Below are positions 34,676 to 44,952 of a stretch of DNA of 51,526 nucleotides, in pieces. The stretch is from the NCBI GenBank assembly GCA_902597175.1, contig CACJWN010000008.1, positions 1 through 51,526 on the forward strand. Reading direction: 5' to 3'. Numbering within the stretch: position 1 is the first letter of the stretch; every line of letters starts with the position of its first letter. This DNA comes from an uncultured Pelagibacteraceae bacterium. GTDB taxonomy: Bacteria; Pseudomonadota; Alphaproteobacteria; Pelagibacterales; Pelagibacteraceae. Made by a program: the position numbers and the translations under genes. A model generated the notes under the pieces. The model was given only the letters and a program-made list of their open reading frames with translations. It was not told the origin of the DNA and ran no database searches.

Positions 34676-35764
34676 TGCAAAATTTTGAAAATAAACTTAC
34701 TAATTTAGAAAGAAATCTCAAAAACATCAGGGGGTATCTTTGATAAAAATAAGGTTGAGAACAAAATTAAAGAACTCGAGATATTATCCCAAAAAGAAGA
34801 TTTTTGGAAAGATCAAAAACTAGTCAAAAAAACAGTAAAGCAAAAAAAAATTTTTGAAGAAATTTTAAATACATACAAAAAGTCATCTAATGATATCTCT
34901 GACTTAAGGGAATTGTTCAATATTGCCTTCAATGAAAAAGATGATGAAACTTTAAATGATTGTAATAATAAAGTAGATGAAATTCAAAATACTTTAAGAA
35001 ATTGTGAAAAAATTTGTTTTCTATCAGGAGACAATGACGATTTAAATATTTATTTAGAAATACATGCAGGCGCCGGAGGAACAGAAAGTCAAGACTGGGC
35101 AGATATGTTAAGAAGGATGTACATAAAATGGCTCGATAAAAAAAATTATAAATACGAAATTATTAGCGAGCATAAAGGAGATGAAGCTGGAATAAAGTCC
35201 TCAATTTTAAGAGCAGATGGAGATTATTTGTATGGACTAATGAGAGCTGAATCAGGTGTTCACAGATTAGTAAGGATATCCCCTTTTGATAGTGGCGCGA
35301 GAAGACATACAAGTTTTGCTAGTGTTTGGGTTTATCCGGTCGTTGATGATGATATAGATATTAAAATCGACGAAAAAGACTTAAGAATTGATACTTACAG
35401 ATCTAGTGGTGCCGGTGGTCAACATGTCAATACAACAGATAGTGCAGTTAGGATTACTCATCTTCCGACTAAAATAGTTGTACAATGTCAAAATGAAAGG
35501 TCACAACACAAAAATAAAGAGACTTGTTATAAAATGCTTAAAGCAAGGTTGTACGAACATGAGATACAAAAAAGGGATGAAAAAAATCAAAAAAATTTAG
35601 ATTCCAAAACTGATATAGGTTGGGGCCATCAAATAAGATCTTATGTTCTACAACCTTATCAATTAGTAAAAGATTTACGTAATAAAATCGAAAGCACAAA
35701 TCCTTCAAGCGTTCTGGATGGAAATATTGATGAATTTATTGAGGAGGGGATAAAAAATAAATAA
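34675..35764 (+). CDS. prfB: peptide chain release factor 2 (programmed +1 frameshift)
   Basis: Release factor recognising UAA and UGA. The gene starts at the ATG at 34675, overlapping the mrcA stop, and reads 22 codons to an in-frame TGA at 34741-34743. The sequence there is AGGGGGTATCTTTGAT: an internal Shine-Dalgarno, a slippery CTT, and the UGA, exactly the classic RF2 autoregulatory site. A +1 shift continues at GAT (34742) to the TAA at 35762-35764, giving 362 residues in total. The body contains SPFDSGARRHTSFASV and the catalytic GGQ motif (about 247-249) in SSGAGGQHVNTTDSAV. Gene finders that ignore the shift start at 34913 and lose the N-terminal helical domain. Confidence 0.97.
34729..34744 (+). 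promoter_or_regulatory. prfB +1 programmed frameshift site
   Basis: Internal Shine-Dalgarno AGGGGG (34729-34734), three-base spacer TAT, slippery CTT (34738-34740) and stop TGA (34741-34743) followed by T. Low RF2 lets the ribosome pause at UGA and slip one base forward from CUU to UUU, restoring full-length RF2. The spacing matches the E. coli element, with GAT instead of GAC after the shift. Confidence 0.95.
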
Positions 35765-37944
35765 TGAAAAATATACTTAATTTTTTAATAATATCAATTT
35801 TAAGTATTGTAGTTTTGTTATTAGCAATTTTATCAACAACTGGAGTAGAAACAAAAAAATTTAATAACTTAATTACCAAAAAAATTAAAACGAAAAATGA
35901 AGACATTAATCTAATTTTAAACACTATTAGATTTAAGCTTGATATAAAAGAAATTAGTTTATTTTTGGAGGCAAAAAACCCAAGTATAAATTTTAAAGAA
36001 ATTAACCTGCCTGTTAAAAATGTTAAAGCTTATGTAAATTTTCTTTCATTTATAAAATCTGAAAATAAGTTTGAAAAAATAAGTTTAAATTTTGATCAAA
36101 TAAGTTTTGAAAAAATTAAAACGATTGCACCAATATTGAAACCATCAAATTTTTCGAGTTTTTTAAATAATAAACTTGTAGAAGGAAAATTAAATACACA
36201 AGTTGAACTTTATTTTAATAAAAATAATGTAATAGAAAATTTTATAACAAAAGGATCAATTGTTGATGCAAAAGTTAATTTCGAAAAAGATTTGAACTTT
36301 GTGGAAACTAACTTTTCTTTTTTTGCTGATAATACAGACATCTTAATTAAAAAATTTAATAGTAAATTCGGTCCATTAGTTATTGAGGATGGAGATGCAA
36401 GAATCCAAGTTTCCTCAGAAATTTTAATAGAAACTAATTTTTTAAGTAATATAAAAATGGATAGAAAATATATTCAAGAACTTAATTTTTTAAAAAAGTT
36501 TTTTAATTTTAGTTCTTTAGAAGATTTTACTGGAAGGTTCAGCAATAGTCTTTTAATTAATTTAGACAAGACTTTAAAAATAAAAGATTATGATTTTAAA
36601 AATAGTGGTAAAATATTTAAAGCAAAATTTAATCTACAAAATTCTATTGAAACCTTTCTATTTGATCAAAACCCAAAATTTGTCACATTTAAAGATACTG
36701 ATATAATTACATCAATTAAACCCAATCTAAATAACATAAATATTAAAGGTAAATATTCGTTTAATAACAATAATTTTTTAGACTTTAATACTAACAATTC
36801 AATCAAAAAAGAAATGTTAAAATTCAAAATAAATGCAGACATAGATGAAAATATAAAAATAGATTCTATAAATTATTTAAAACCTAAAAAAAAAATTGCT
36901 GAGGTTTCTTTTGAATTTGAAAAATTTAAAGATAATCTTAAATTCAAATATATAAATTATAAGGAAGGAAAAAGTTCAATTGTTATTAATGATCTAAAAT
37001 TTCAAAAAGGTAAATTTTCAAATCTTAAAAAAATATCAATTAAAACATTTTCTGAAAAAATATTAAATAATGATTTTACAATTTTATTTGGAAAAACAAT
37101 TAAGATTAAAGGCAATAAGTTTGATGCAAGTAATTTACCTAGGATTTTAACACAGAAAAAAAATGATAATAATTTTGAGAACTTAAATAAGAATATTGAA
37201 ATTGATTTTGATAATGTAATTGCTCCAGTATCTGAAAATCTTTCGAAATTTAGACTTATTGGAAAAATTGAAAAGGGAAAATTTATAAAAATTTCCTCTA
37301 AAGGTGATTTTGGAAATAATAATTTTTTAGATATCACAATGAAAAATGACGAACTTAAAAAGAAAAAATATCTAGAAATTTACTCAGACATTACAAAGCC
37401 ATTGTTGACTGAGTATAGTTTTTTCAGAGGTTTAACGGGGGGAAAGCTATTATATTCAGCAATAATTGATGACAGATCTTCGACCTCAAAACTTAAAATA
37501 GAAAATTTTAAAGTCGTAAACGCCCCAGGTATGGTCAAGCTCCTTACTCTAGCTGACCTAGGAGGTTTAGCAGACTTAGCCGAAGGAGAAGGAATATCAT
37601 TTGAATCATTAGAAATAGACTTTGAACAAACAGGTGAATTAATTAAGATTAATGAAATTTTAGCTTTAGGACCCAGTATCTCGGTTTTAGTGGATGGCTA
37701 TAAAGATAAAAATACGACAAGCTTAAGAGGCACGTTAATTCCCGCAAAGACACTAAATAAAATGATTTCAAGAATACCTTTGATTGGAGATATAGTAATT
37801 CCTAAAGAAGTAGGAGAAGGATTGTTTGGAGTAAGTTTTAAAATGAAAGGTCCCAAAGGACAAATAAAAACTACAATAAATCCAATTAGAACAATTACTC
37901 CAAGATTTATTCAAAAAATTATAGAAAAGAACAAAAAAAATTAA
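35764..37944 (+). CDS. AsmA-like / YhdP-type envelope protein
   Basis: Large envelope protein of the AsmA/TamB/YhdP bridge-like group, proteins proposed to carry phospholipids between membranes. The 726-residue product has an N-terminal anchor (ILNFLIISILSIVVLLLAIL) and a long beta-rich body rich in Lys/Asn/Phe. The C-terminal region has the recognisable AsmA/DUF3971-type features: LTGGKLLYSAIIDD, NAPGMVKLLTLADLGGLADLAEGEGISFESLEIDF and GTLIPAKTLNKMISRIPLIGDIV. It overlaps prfB by one base and tyrS by four. The lipid-transfer role is inferred from the family. Confidence 0.8.
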   Translation: MKNILNFLIISILSIVVLLLAILSTTGVETKKFNNLITKKIKTKNEDINLILNTIRFKLDIKEISLFLEAKNPSINFKEINLPVKNVKAYVNFLSFIKSENKFEKISLNFDQISFEKIKTIAPILKPSNFSSFLNNKLVEGKLNTQVELYFNKNNVIENFITKGSIVDAKVNFEKDLNFVETNFSFFADNTDILIKKFNSKFGPLVIEDGDARIQVSSEILIETNFLSNIKMDRKYIQELNFLKKFFNFSSLEDFTGRFSNSLLINLDKTLKIKDYDFKNSGKIFKAKFNLQNSIETFLFDQNPKFVTFKDTDIITSIKPNLNNINIKGKYSFNNNNFLDFNTNNSIKKEMLKFKINADIDENIKIDSINYLKPKKKIAEVSFEFEKFKDNLKFKYINYKEGKSSIVINDLKFQKGKFSNLKKISIKTFSEKILNNDFTILFGKTIKIKGNKFDASNLPRILTQKKNDNNFENLNKNIEIDFDNVIAPVSENLSKFRLIGKIEKGKFIKISSKGDFGNNNFLDITMKNDELKKKKYLEIYSDITKPLLTEYSFFRGLTGGKLLYSAIIDDRSSTSKLKIENFKVVNAPGMVKLLTLADLGGLADLAEGEGISFESLEIDFEQTGELIKINEILALGPSISVLVDGYKDKNTTSLRGTLIPAKTLNKMISRIPLIGDIVIPKEVGEGLFGVSFKMKGPKGQIKTTINPIRTITPRFIQKIIEKNKKN

Positions 37945-39179
37945 TTAATCTTAACAATATAATGTTTTTTCTTTCCGTAAGAAATCTTCAAAACTTTATT
38001 TATAAAATCTTTATATTCTAAAATTTTATTGGTATCACCGACTAAAATATCATTTATTTTCAAACCTTTATTTTCAATAATTCTTCTTGCCTCACTCTTT
38101 GAATGTACAATTTGATTATTTGATAAAAATTCTAAAATTTTTATTCCTTTTGTTATATCTGTTTGTTTAATAATAATCTCCGGCAGACTCGACCCTAATC
38201 CTTTTCCATGGAAAGTATCTTTAGCAGTTTGTTCTGCTTTTTTTGATGCCACGTTCCCATGTAAAATTTTTGTTGCTTCATTAGCTAATAAAATTTTAAG
38301 ATCATTGATATTTGTCTCTCTTTTGAATAAATTATCAATTTCTTTAGTTTCTATTTCAGTAAAAAAGTTTAAAAATTTTTTTACATCCCTATCATCAGTA
38401 TTTCTCCAAAATTGCCAATAATCATAAGCAGAAAACATATCTTCGTTAAGCCAAACTGCTCCCGACTCTGTTTTACCCATCTTTGCGCCTGATGCCAAAG
38501 TAATCAATGGTGAAGTTATACCATATGCTTCTTTTTTAAGGATTCTTCTTATAAGTTCAACTCCATTAACAATATTACCCCACTGATCTGAGCCTCCAAT
38601 TTGTAAAATACAATTATTTTTTTTATACAATTGATAAAAATCGTAAGCTTGTAAAATCATGTAGTTAAATTCCATATAACTTAGCGATTGCTCTCTCTCT
38701 AATCTGAGTTTGACACTTTCAAAAGTAAGCATTTTGTTAATAGTAAAATGACTACCTATATCGCGCAAAAATTTTATGTAATTTAATTTTGTAAGCCATT
38801 TTGCATTATTAACATAAATAGGCTTAGTTTTTTTGTTTGATGTATCTAAAATTTTATTAAAAGCTTTTTTTATACTCTTTATATTTTTATCAATTTCTTT
38901 TTTCTCGAGAATTTTTCTTGTCGTGTCTTTACCTGATGGGTCACCAATAAGCGTTGTGCCTCCTCCTAATAAAACGATTGGGCGGTGGCCATATTTTTGC
39001 ATCATCTTGAGGATCATTATTTGAAGTAGGCTTCCAACATGTAGGCTTTTAGCTGTGCAATCAAAACCTATATAGGCGGAGATTGATTTTTTATCACTGA
39101 TTTCACTCAGTTTTTCAAAGTCTGTGCATTGACTTAAATATCCCCTAGAGCTCATCTCAGCTAAAAATTTATTTTTCAT
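37941..39179 (-). CDS. tyrS: tyrosyl-tRNA synthetase
   Basis: Class I synthetase for tRNA-Tyr. The 412-residue product has the HIGH-type motif HVGS (47-50), LGGGTTLIGDPSGK, the tyrosine-binding QIGGSDQWGNIVNG, the KMSKS-type loop KMGKT (233-237) and a C-terminal S4-like RNA-binding domain (QIVHSKSEARRIIENKGLKIND). Length is normal. It diverges from anmK across 55 bp. The upstream gap contains TATAAT on its strand (revcomp at about 39202-39207) without a good -35. Confidence 0.97.
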   Translation of the reverse strand: MKNKFLAEMSSRGYLSQCTDFEKLSEISDKKSISAYIGFDCTAKSLHVGSLLQIMILKMMQKYGHRPIVLLGGGTTLIGDPSGKDTTRKILEKKEIDKNIKSIKKAFNKILDTSNKKTKPIYVNNAKWLTKLNYIKFLRDIGSHFTINKMLTFESVKLRLEREQSLSYMEFNYMILQAYDFYQLYKKNNCILQIGGSDQWGNIVNGVELIRRILKKEAYGITSPLITLASGAKMGKTESGAVWLNEDMFSAYDYWQFWRNTDDRDVKKFLNFFTEIETKEIDNLFKRETNINDLKILLANEATKILHGNVASKKAEQTAKDTFHGKGLGSSLPEIIIKQTDITKGIKILEFLSNNQIVHSKSEARRIIENKGLKINDILVGDTNKILEYKDFINKVLKISYGKKKHYIVKIN

Positions 39180-39234
39180 AGCACTTACTGTTTAAACTAC
39201 TATTATACGAAAATTGTTATAAATAAATAAAAAT

Positions 39235-40338
39235 ATGAGTGAAAAATATACATCTTTGGGCTTAATGAGCGGAACATCTGGAGATGGAATAGATGCATCT
39301 ATAATAAATTCAGACGGTGTTAATAAATTTGAGACAATAAAAGATAAGTATTATGAATATGATTCTATTATTTATAAAGATTTCCATTTTTTAAAAGATA
39401 GAATCTTTAACTTTCACGATCTTAAAAAACTCTCAAAAGAAGTTAATGGATTAGAGAGAAAAATTACCTTATTTCATGCTAAAATTATAAAAGAGTTATC
39501 AATTAACAAAGAGGAAATTTTGGTCGGCTTTCACGGTCAGACAATCTACCACAATGCAATGGAAAAAATCTCAAGACAATTAGGAGATGGAAAATTACTT
39601 TATCAACTAACAAAAAGAAAGATAATTTATAATTTTAGAGAAAATGACATTTTGAATGGTGGTGAAGGAGCGCCTTTGACACCTTTATTTCATAAATTAA
39701 TAGCCACCCAAAAAAAAATAAAACTTCCTACATGTATTCTCAATATTGGAGGAATCTCAAATGTCACAATAGTGGGCCTCGATGAATTATTTAGCAAAGA
39801 TATCGGACCTGGAAATTGTTTAATTGACACTTGGGTAAGAAAAAATTCGAAGAAAAAATTTGACCATGATGGATACTTAGCAAGTATAGGAAAAAAAAAT
39901 GAAATAATTTTCGAACAAGCACAAGAATTATATTTTAACAGAAATAAAGAAAAAAAATCTTTCGACACCAATGATTTTGATATATCTTTTTCTAGAGGTT
40001 TATCACTAGAGGATGGGACAACTACTCTTACCGAGTTTACAGGAAGTATAATTGCCGAAACGATTTCTCTTTTAGCAAAAAACGGAAAAACGTTTAACAA
40101 TATAATTATTTGCGGCGGAGGTAGGAAAAATAAAATGTTAATGAAAATTATTAAAAAAAATCTTTCACAAAAAATAAAAATAAAGATGATTGACGACTAC
40201 GGTATAGATGGAGATTTCGTCGAGTCCAAGGCATTTGCTTTTCTTGCAATTAGATCATATAAAAAATTGCCAATAACTTTTCCAAGTACAACAAATTGTA
40301 AAAAACCTTGTACTGGTGGTAAAATAATTGAAAATTAA
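39235..40338 (+). CDS. anmK: anhydro-N-acetylmuramic acid kinase
   Basis: Phosphorylates and opens 1,6-anhydroMurNAc released from peptidoglycan so that it can be recycled. The 367-residue product has the ATP-binding SLGLMSGTSGDGIDASI at the N-terminus, VGFHGQTIYHN, CILNIGGISNVT, GPGNCLIDTWVR and IICGGGRKNKMLM. The pairing with divergent tyrS is common in alphaproteobacteria. Retention in a streamlined genome implies that cell-wall recycling is still in use. Confidence 0.96.
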   Translation: MSEKYTSLGLMSGTSGDGIDASIINSDGVNKFETIKDKYYEYDSIIYKDFHFLKDRIFNFHDLKKLSKEVNGLERKITLFHAKIIKELSINKEEILVGFHGQTIYHNAMEKISRQLGDGKLLYQLTKRKIIYNFRENDILNGGEGAPLTPLFHKLIATQKKIKLPTCILNIGGISNVTIVGLDELFSKDIGPGNCLIDTWVRKNSKKKFDHDGYLASIGKKNEIIFEQAQELYFNRNKEKKSFDTNDFDISFSRGLSLEDGTTTLTEFTGSIIAETISLLAKNGKTFNNIIICGGGRKNKMLMKIIKKNLSQKIKIKMIDDYGIDGDFVESKAFAFLAIRSYKKLPITFPSTTNCKKPCTGGKIIEN

Positions 40339-40991
40339 ATAAGAGCGGTCTTTTCTTTTAAATATTTTTCAATTTCTATTACTAATTCTTTTTCCTTATC
40401 TTTAAAAAAATGATTTGAATTTTTTATTTTAGAAAAAATTACCTCAACGCCTTTTTGATTTTTAATTCTATTATCAAGATCATTAATGCTTTCCTTAGTA
40501 ACTAATTCATCATTCTCACTATAAATTACTTGACCAGAGGTAGGACATGGAGCTAAAAAAGAAAAGTCGTAGACGTTGGGTTGTGGAGAAACTGCTATGA
40601 AATTGTTCACTTCTGGCCTTCTCATTATCAATTGCATACAAATTAATGAGCCAAAAGAAAAACCGGAAACCCAGCATTGACTATAATCTAAATTTTGTCT
40701 TTCAATCCAATCTAAAGCTGCTGCAGCGTCAGAAAGTTCTCCTTGACCATTATCAAACACTCCATCACTTTTACCAACACCTCTAAAATTCACCTTTATT
40801 ACTGAAAAACCATTTTCTAAAAAAATGTTATACATCAGTTGGACAATTCTATTGTTCATAGTTCCACCGTACTGAGGATGAGGATGAAGAACAATTGCAA
40901 CAGGAGAACCAAATTTTGGATTTTTATAATATTTTGCCTCAAGTCTTCCAGCTGGTCCCGGAATGAAAATCTCTAAACTTTTTGGTTTCAT
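40335..40991 (-). CDS. alpha/beta hydrolase
   Basis: Small cytosolic alpha/beta-hydrolase fold protein, substrate unknown. The 218-residue product has the oxyanion region VLHPHPQYGGTMNN, the nucleophile elbow GFSFGS (Ser112), an acid in SENDELV and the histidine in NSNHFF. There is no signal peptide. It diverges from iscR and the suf operon across 130 bp. Similar hydrolases accompany iscR-suf in other alphaproteobacteria, so a link to Fe-S assembly is possible but not shown. Confidence 0.85.
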   Translation of the reverse strand: MKPKSLEIFIPGPAGRLEAKYYKNPKFGSPVAIVLHPHPQYGGTMNNRIVQLMYNIFLENGFSVIKVNFRGVGKSDGVFDNGQGELSDAAAALDWIERQNLDYSQCWVSGFSFGSLICMQLIMRRPEVNNFIAVSPQPNVYDFSFLAPCPTSGQVIYSENDELVTKESINDLDNRIKNQKGVEVIFSKIKNSNHFFKDKEKELVIEIEKYLKEKTALI

Positions 40992-41065
40992 AATTGATAA
41001 TGATTATTATTAAAAAAAAAAGTACAGATTTATAACACGTTTTTATGCGACAAATATTTTTTTTT

Positions 41066-41090
41066 AATCCTGACTAAAATAGTAGGAATT
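41066..41090. promoter_or_regulatory. IscR type-1-like operator upstream of iscR-suf
   Basis: AATCCTGACTAAAATAGTAGGAATT fits the core of the E. coli IscR type 1 consensus (YYGACTRWWWWAGTCRR) at 16 of 17 positions; only the C of AGTC is changed. The outer flanks match poorly. It ends 31 nt upstream of the iscR ATG and abuts AT-rich -10 candidates (TATTAT/TATATT at 41101-41109), the expected place for a repressor. Autoregulation by the adjacent gene product is the simplest reading. Confidence 0.65.
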
Positions 41091-41121
41091 GACCTAAAAC
41101 TATTATATTACACCGTTAATT

Positions 41122-41538
41122 ATGAAACTAACAAATAAAGGGAGATACGCAGTAATGGCTATGGCAGACTTAGCAATTAATGCCAAGGATAGGCCAATAA
41201 GTCTTGCTGAAATATCTTTGAGACAAAATATTTCACTGGCTTACTTAGAACAAATCTTTTTAAAGTTAAAAAGCAATAAATTGGTAAGGAGCTCAAGAGG
41301 AGCTGCTGGAGGATATTTTTTAGAAAAACCAGCAGCCGAAATAAAATTATCTAATATTATTCATGCGGTTGATGAGGAAGTTAAGACATTAAATTGCAAA
41401 AAAAATTCAAAAAGAGGGTGCAACAACAAACCAATTAAATGCATTACTCATGATTTATGGGACCAATTAGACCAACACATAAATGGTTTTTTTGAAAAAG
41501 TAAAATTACAAGATCTTACTAAAACAGTTGAAAAATAA
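41122..41538 (+). CDS. iscR: Rrf2-family Fe-S regulator IscR
   Basis: Winged-helix regulator that senses Fe-S status and controls Fe-S assembly genes. The 138-residue product begins [18 protein letters not shown], has the recognition region [29 protein letters not shown] and a cluster-binding set Cys92, Cys100, Cys107 with His110, resembling the Cys3-His set of E. coli IscR (92, 98, 104, 107) with slightly longer spacing. It precedes sufB by 2 nt and follows an IscR-type operator, so it probably represses its own suf operon. Confidence 0.93.
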   Translation: MKLTNKGRYAVMAMADLAINAKDRPISLAEISLRQNISLAYLEQIFLKLKSNKLVRSSRGAAGGYFLEKPAAEIKLSNIIHAVDEEVKTLNCKKNSKRGCNNKPIKCITHDLWDQLDQHINGFFEKVKLQDLTKTVEK

Positions 41539-41540
41539 CA

Positions 41541-42974
41541 ATGAAGAGTGAAGAATTAAACAATCAGGATTATAAATACGGTTTCACTACAGAGATCGAA
41601 AATTTTAAAGCTCCCAAAGGGCTTTCTGAGAAAACTATAAGGTTTATTTCTGAAATTAAAAAAGAACCTAAATGGATGCTAGATTGGAGATTAAAGGCAT
41701 TTAACAGATTAAAGGTTTTGAAAGAGCCTAACTGGCAAAAACCAAAATATCCTAAAATTAATTATCAAGATTTTTATTATTATTCAGCTCCAAAAAGCAT
41801 GAAAGATAAACCTAAAAGTTTAGACGAGGTAGATCCAAAACTTATCGAAACATATAATAAACTTGGCATTCCTCTAAATGAACAAAAAAGATTAAGCGGA
41901 GTAGCAGTAGATGCAGTTTTTGACTCTGTTTCTGTAGCGACAACTTTTAAGGGAGAACTAGATAAAAAGGGAATAATTTTTTGTCCAATTTCTGAAGCTA
42001 TTCAAAAACATCCAGATTTAGTTAAAAAATATCTAGGCTCCGTTATTCCTCTAAGTGACCATTATTTTGCAACGCTAAACTCAGCAGTATTTACAGATGG
42101 ATCTTTTGTTTACATTCCACCTAATACAAGATGTCCGATGGAACTTTCTACCTATTTTAGAATAAATGCATCAGAAACAGGTCAATTCGAAAGAACACTC
42201 ATTATTGCAGACAAAGGTAGCTATGTTAGTTATTTAGAAGGTTGCACAGCTCCAATGAGAGATGAAAATCAATTACACGCAGCTAACGTGGAATTAGTTG
42301 CTTTAGATGACGCAGAAATAAAATATTCAACAGTTCAAAATTGGTATCCTGGAGACAAAGATGGAGTTGGTGGAATTTATAATTTCGTGACAAAGAGAGG
42401 CGCATGTAGAGGGAAAAATTCAAAAATCTCATGGACGCAAGTAGAGACTGGTTCCGCAATAACTTGGAAATACCCAAGTTGTATTTTACAAGGAGATAAC
42501 TCTGTAGGTGAATTTTATTCAATTGCTATAACTAATAACCATCAGAAAGCAGACACTGGAACTAAAATGATTCACTTAGGCAAAAATACAAAGAGTAAAA
42601 TTATTTCAAAAGGAATTTCAGCAGGTCAAGCTGATAATACATATAGAGGTCTTGTAGATATTGGAGCAAAGGCTAAAAATTCCAGAAATTACACTCAATG
42701 CGACTCACTTTTAATGGGCAATAAATGTGGAGCACATACAGTACCGTATATAAGAAATAAAAACTCATCTTCGACAGTTGAACATGAAGCTACAACATCT
42801 AAAATCAACGAGGATCAATTATTTTATTGCAATCAAAGAGGACTAAATCAAGAGGAAGCGGTAAGTCTTATCGTAAATGGTTTCTGTAAAGAAGTGCTTC
42901 AGCAACTTCCAATGGAATTTGCAGTCGAGGCACAAAAATTGGTTTCTATTAGTTTAGAGGGGAGTGTCGGATAA
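41541..42974 (+). CDS. sufB: Fe-S cluster assembly protein SufB
   Basis: Scaffold subunit of the SufBC2D complex on which Fe-S clusters form. The 477-residue product contains [50 protein letters not shown], and the C-terminal [26 protein letters not shown] with the functional cysteine. Length is normal. Its stop overlaps the sufC ATG by one base (TAATG). Confidence 0.98.
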   Translation: MKSEELNNQDYKYGFTTEIENFKAPKGLSEKTIRFISEIKKEPKWMLDWRLKAFNRLKVLKEPNWQKPKYPKINYQDFYYYSAPKSMKDKPKSLDEVDPKLIETYNKLGIPLNEQKRLSGVAVDAVFDSVSVATTFKGELDKKGIIFCPISEAIQKHPDLVKKYLGSVIPLSDHYFATLNSAVFTDGSFVYIPPNTRCPMELSTYFRINASETGQFERTLIIADKGSYVSYLEGCTAPMRDENQLHAANVELVALDDAEIKYSTVQNWYPGDKDGVGGIYNFVTKRGACRGKNSKISWTQVETGSAITWKYPSCILQGDNSVGEFYSIAITNNHQKADTGTKMIHLGKNTKSKIISKGISAGQADNTYRGLVDIGAKAKNSRNYTQCDSLLMGNKCGAHTVPYIRNKNSSSTVEHEATTSKINEDQLFYCNQRGLNQEEAVSLIVNGFCKEVLQQLPMEFAVEAQKLVSISLEGSVG

Positions 42975-43708
42975 TGCTACAATTGCAAAACCTAAAGGCT
43001 TCAGTTAATGATAAGTCAATTTTAAATGGATTAAACCTAGAAATTAAACCCGGAGAAGTACATGCTATCATGGGACCAAACGGGTCTGGAAAAAGTACCT
43101 TAGCAAATATTTTATCTGGTAAAAGTGGGTATGATGTAAGTGGGAGCCTTAAATACGAGGGAAAAAACTTACAAGAAATTCCTATTGAGGAGCGAGCTCA
43201 AAAAGGAATCTTTTTAGCTTTTCAATATCCTTTAGAAATACCAGGTGTTAATACAACTAATTTTCTTAAAACTTCATTAAATTCAATTAGAAAAGCTAAA
43301 GGTGAAAAAGAATTAGATACATTAAATCTTTTGAAATTAATCAAAGAAAAAGCGTCTGAATTAAACATCGATGAAAAATTTTTATCTAGACAATTAAATG
43401 TAGGTTTCTCAGGAGGGGAGAAAAAGAAAAATGAAATACTTCAAATGAAACTCTTAGAGCCAAAATTAGCTATCTTGGATGAGACAGACTCAGGTTTAGA
43501 TATAGATGCATTAAGAGTCGTTGCTGATGGGGTGAATTCCCACAAAAATAAGGATAACGCTTTTCTAATTATTACACATTATCAAAGACTACTTGATTAC
43601 ATTAAACCAGATTTCATTCATGTGCTATCAAAAGGCAAAATTATTAAAACAGGATGTGCCGAATTAGGTCTAGAACTAGAAAAAACAGGTTATGAAAATT
43701 TGAAATAA
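42974..43708 (+). CDS. sufC: Fe-S cluster assembly ATPase SufC
   Basis: ABC-type ATPase that drives SufBCD. The 244-residue product has Walker A GPNGSGKST (34-42), the signature region NVGFSGGEKKKNEILQM, Walker B LAILDETDSGLD and the switch histidine in LIITHYQRLL. SufC proteins differ from transporter ATPases in the GFSGGEKKR/K-NE segment, which is present. One-base overlaps join it to sufB and sufD. Confidence 0.98.
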   Translation: MLQLQNLKASVNDKSILNGLNLEIKPGEVHAIMGPNGSGKSTLANILSGKSGYDVSGSLKYEGKNLQEIPIEERAQKGIFLAFQYPLEIPGVNTTNFLKTSLNSIRKAKGEKELDTLNLLKLIKEKASELNIDEKFLSRQLNVGFSGGEKKKNEILQMKLLEPKLAILDETDSGLDIDALRVVADGVNSHKNKDNAFLIITHYQRLLDYIKPDFIHVLSKGKIIKTGCAELGLELEKTGYENLK

Positions 43709-44952
43709 TGGAAAATTTATTTAACATAGATTTTAAAAGAATACCCTCCTTCAATGACAAAGAGGCTGCAGAGAGAGAAAAAAATTTTGAATTGTTTTTA
43801 AAAAGAGGTTTTCCAAATAAAAAAGATGAAAATTGGAAATTTTCTGATCTTAATTATATAATAAGAAAGAATTTTAAGAATATTACAAACAACGATGATT
43901 ATAAATTTGATGAAAAAATTGAGTTAATCAATGACTTTGATCATAATAAGATTATTCTCATAAACGGATCACTGGAATCCTGTGATTTACAATTTGAGGA
44001 AAGTGGAAAAGTAACAATCGAAAGTTTAAAAACATTTGAGGGTTTTTACGATAAAATAAAAAATAATCTAGATTATCTTAATAAAGCTTTATCTACTGGC
44101 GGGTTTAACCTGGAAGTACAAAAAGACTATAAATGTAAAAAACCAATAATAATTTATAATTATTTTACTGTAAATCTAGATAATAAGATTATTAATAATT
44201 CAAACAAGATAAAATTAAGTCAAAACTCAGAACTAACTATAATTGACTATAATATTGGTGGAAAAAGTAAATTTATAAAAAACACTTTTGAAAAAATTAA
44301 CATTGATAAAGGCGCAGTCTTAAAAAATATTGTTTTACAAAAAACAAAAAGCGATGGTTATTTTTACAGGAATATTTCTGGTACGCAAGATTATAATTCG
44401 AGTTATCAAAATTTTATATTAAGTTCAGGACTTAAATTTAATAAAATTGAAATTGACATGAATTTAGCAAAAGAAAAAAGTAGTTGTTATATCTTATCTG
44501 GATTGAATTTAAGCAAAGAGGAACATCAGGAAATCAAAACTCAAATTAATCATTTGGCACCGAATTGCAAAAGTTATCAAAAAATTAAAAATGTTTTAGA
44601 AAGTGATAGTAACGGAGTTTATCAAGGAAAAATATTTGTTAAAGATGTTGCTCAAAAAACAGATGCATATCAATTAAGCAAGGCTTTAATTTTAAATGAT
44701 AAGGCTGAATTCAATGCTAAACCAGAGTTAGAAATTTATGCCGATGATGTAAAGTGTTCTCATGGATCTACCTCTGGCAGCATAGATGCCGACGCTATAC
44801 ACTATTTAATGACTAGAGGCATCGAATTGAGGACAGCAAAAAAACTTTTGATTAAAGGTTTTTTAAATGAAATTTTTGACAACATACCTGAAGAGAAAAT
44901 AAGAACTTTTTTAGAAAAAAGCATAGCGATACAGATTGATGAAATTCGATAA
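43708..44952 (+). CDS. sufD: Fe-S cluster assembly protein SufD
   Basis: Partner of SufB in the SufBC2D scaffold. The 414-residue product has an N-terminal helical region with KRGFPNKKDENWKFSDLN, a beta-helix core and the conserved C-terminal domain with NAKPELEIYADDVKCSHGSTSG and AIHYLMTRGIELRTAKKLLIKGF. The N-terminal half is divergent, as is usual for SufD. It overlaps sufS by 14 nt from the chosen ATG. Confidence 0.96.
   Translation: MENLFNIDFKRIPSFNDKEAAEREKNFELFLKRGFPNKKDENWKFSDLNYIIRKNFKNITNNDDYKFDEKIELINDFDHNKIILINGSLESCDLQFEESGKVTIESLKTFEGFYDKIKNNLDYLNKALSTGGFNLEVQKDYKCKKPIIIYNYFTVNLDNKIINNSNKIKLSQNSELTIIDYNIGGKSKFIKNTFEKINIDKGAVLKNIVLQKTKSDGYFYRNISGTQDYNSSYQNFILSSGLKFNKIEIDMNLAKEKSSCYILSGLNLSKEEHQEIKTQINHLAPNCKSYQKIKNVLESDSNGVYQGKIFVKDVAQKTDAYQLSKALILNDKAEFNAKPELEIYADDVKCSHGSTSGSIDADAIHYLMTRGIELRTAKKLLIKGFLNEIFDNIPEEKIRTFLEKSIAIQIDEIR

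Noticed and set aside
34913-35764. prfB as a 283-residue protein starting at 34913
   Set aside because: The 5' part is present upstream in two frames joined by a canonical +1 frameshift site; the shorter call loses the N-terminal domain.
37002-37337. A 111-codon antisense frame inside the AsmA-like gene
   Set aside because: The sense gene is continuous with a conserved C-terminus. The antisense product is hydrophobic low-complexity sequence.
39690-40100. A 136-codon antisense open frame within anmK
   Set aside because: anmK has strong family motifs across this region. The antisense product shows no recognisable motif.
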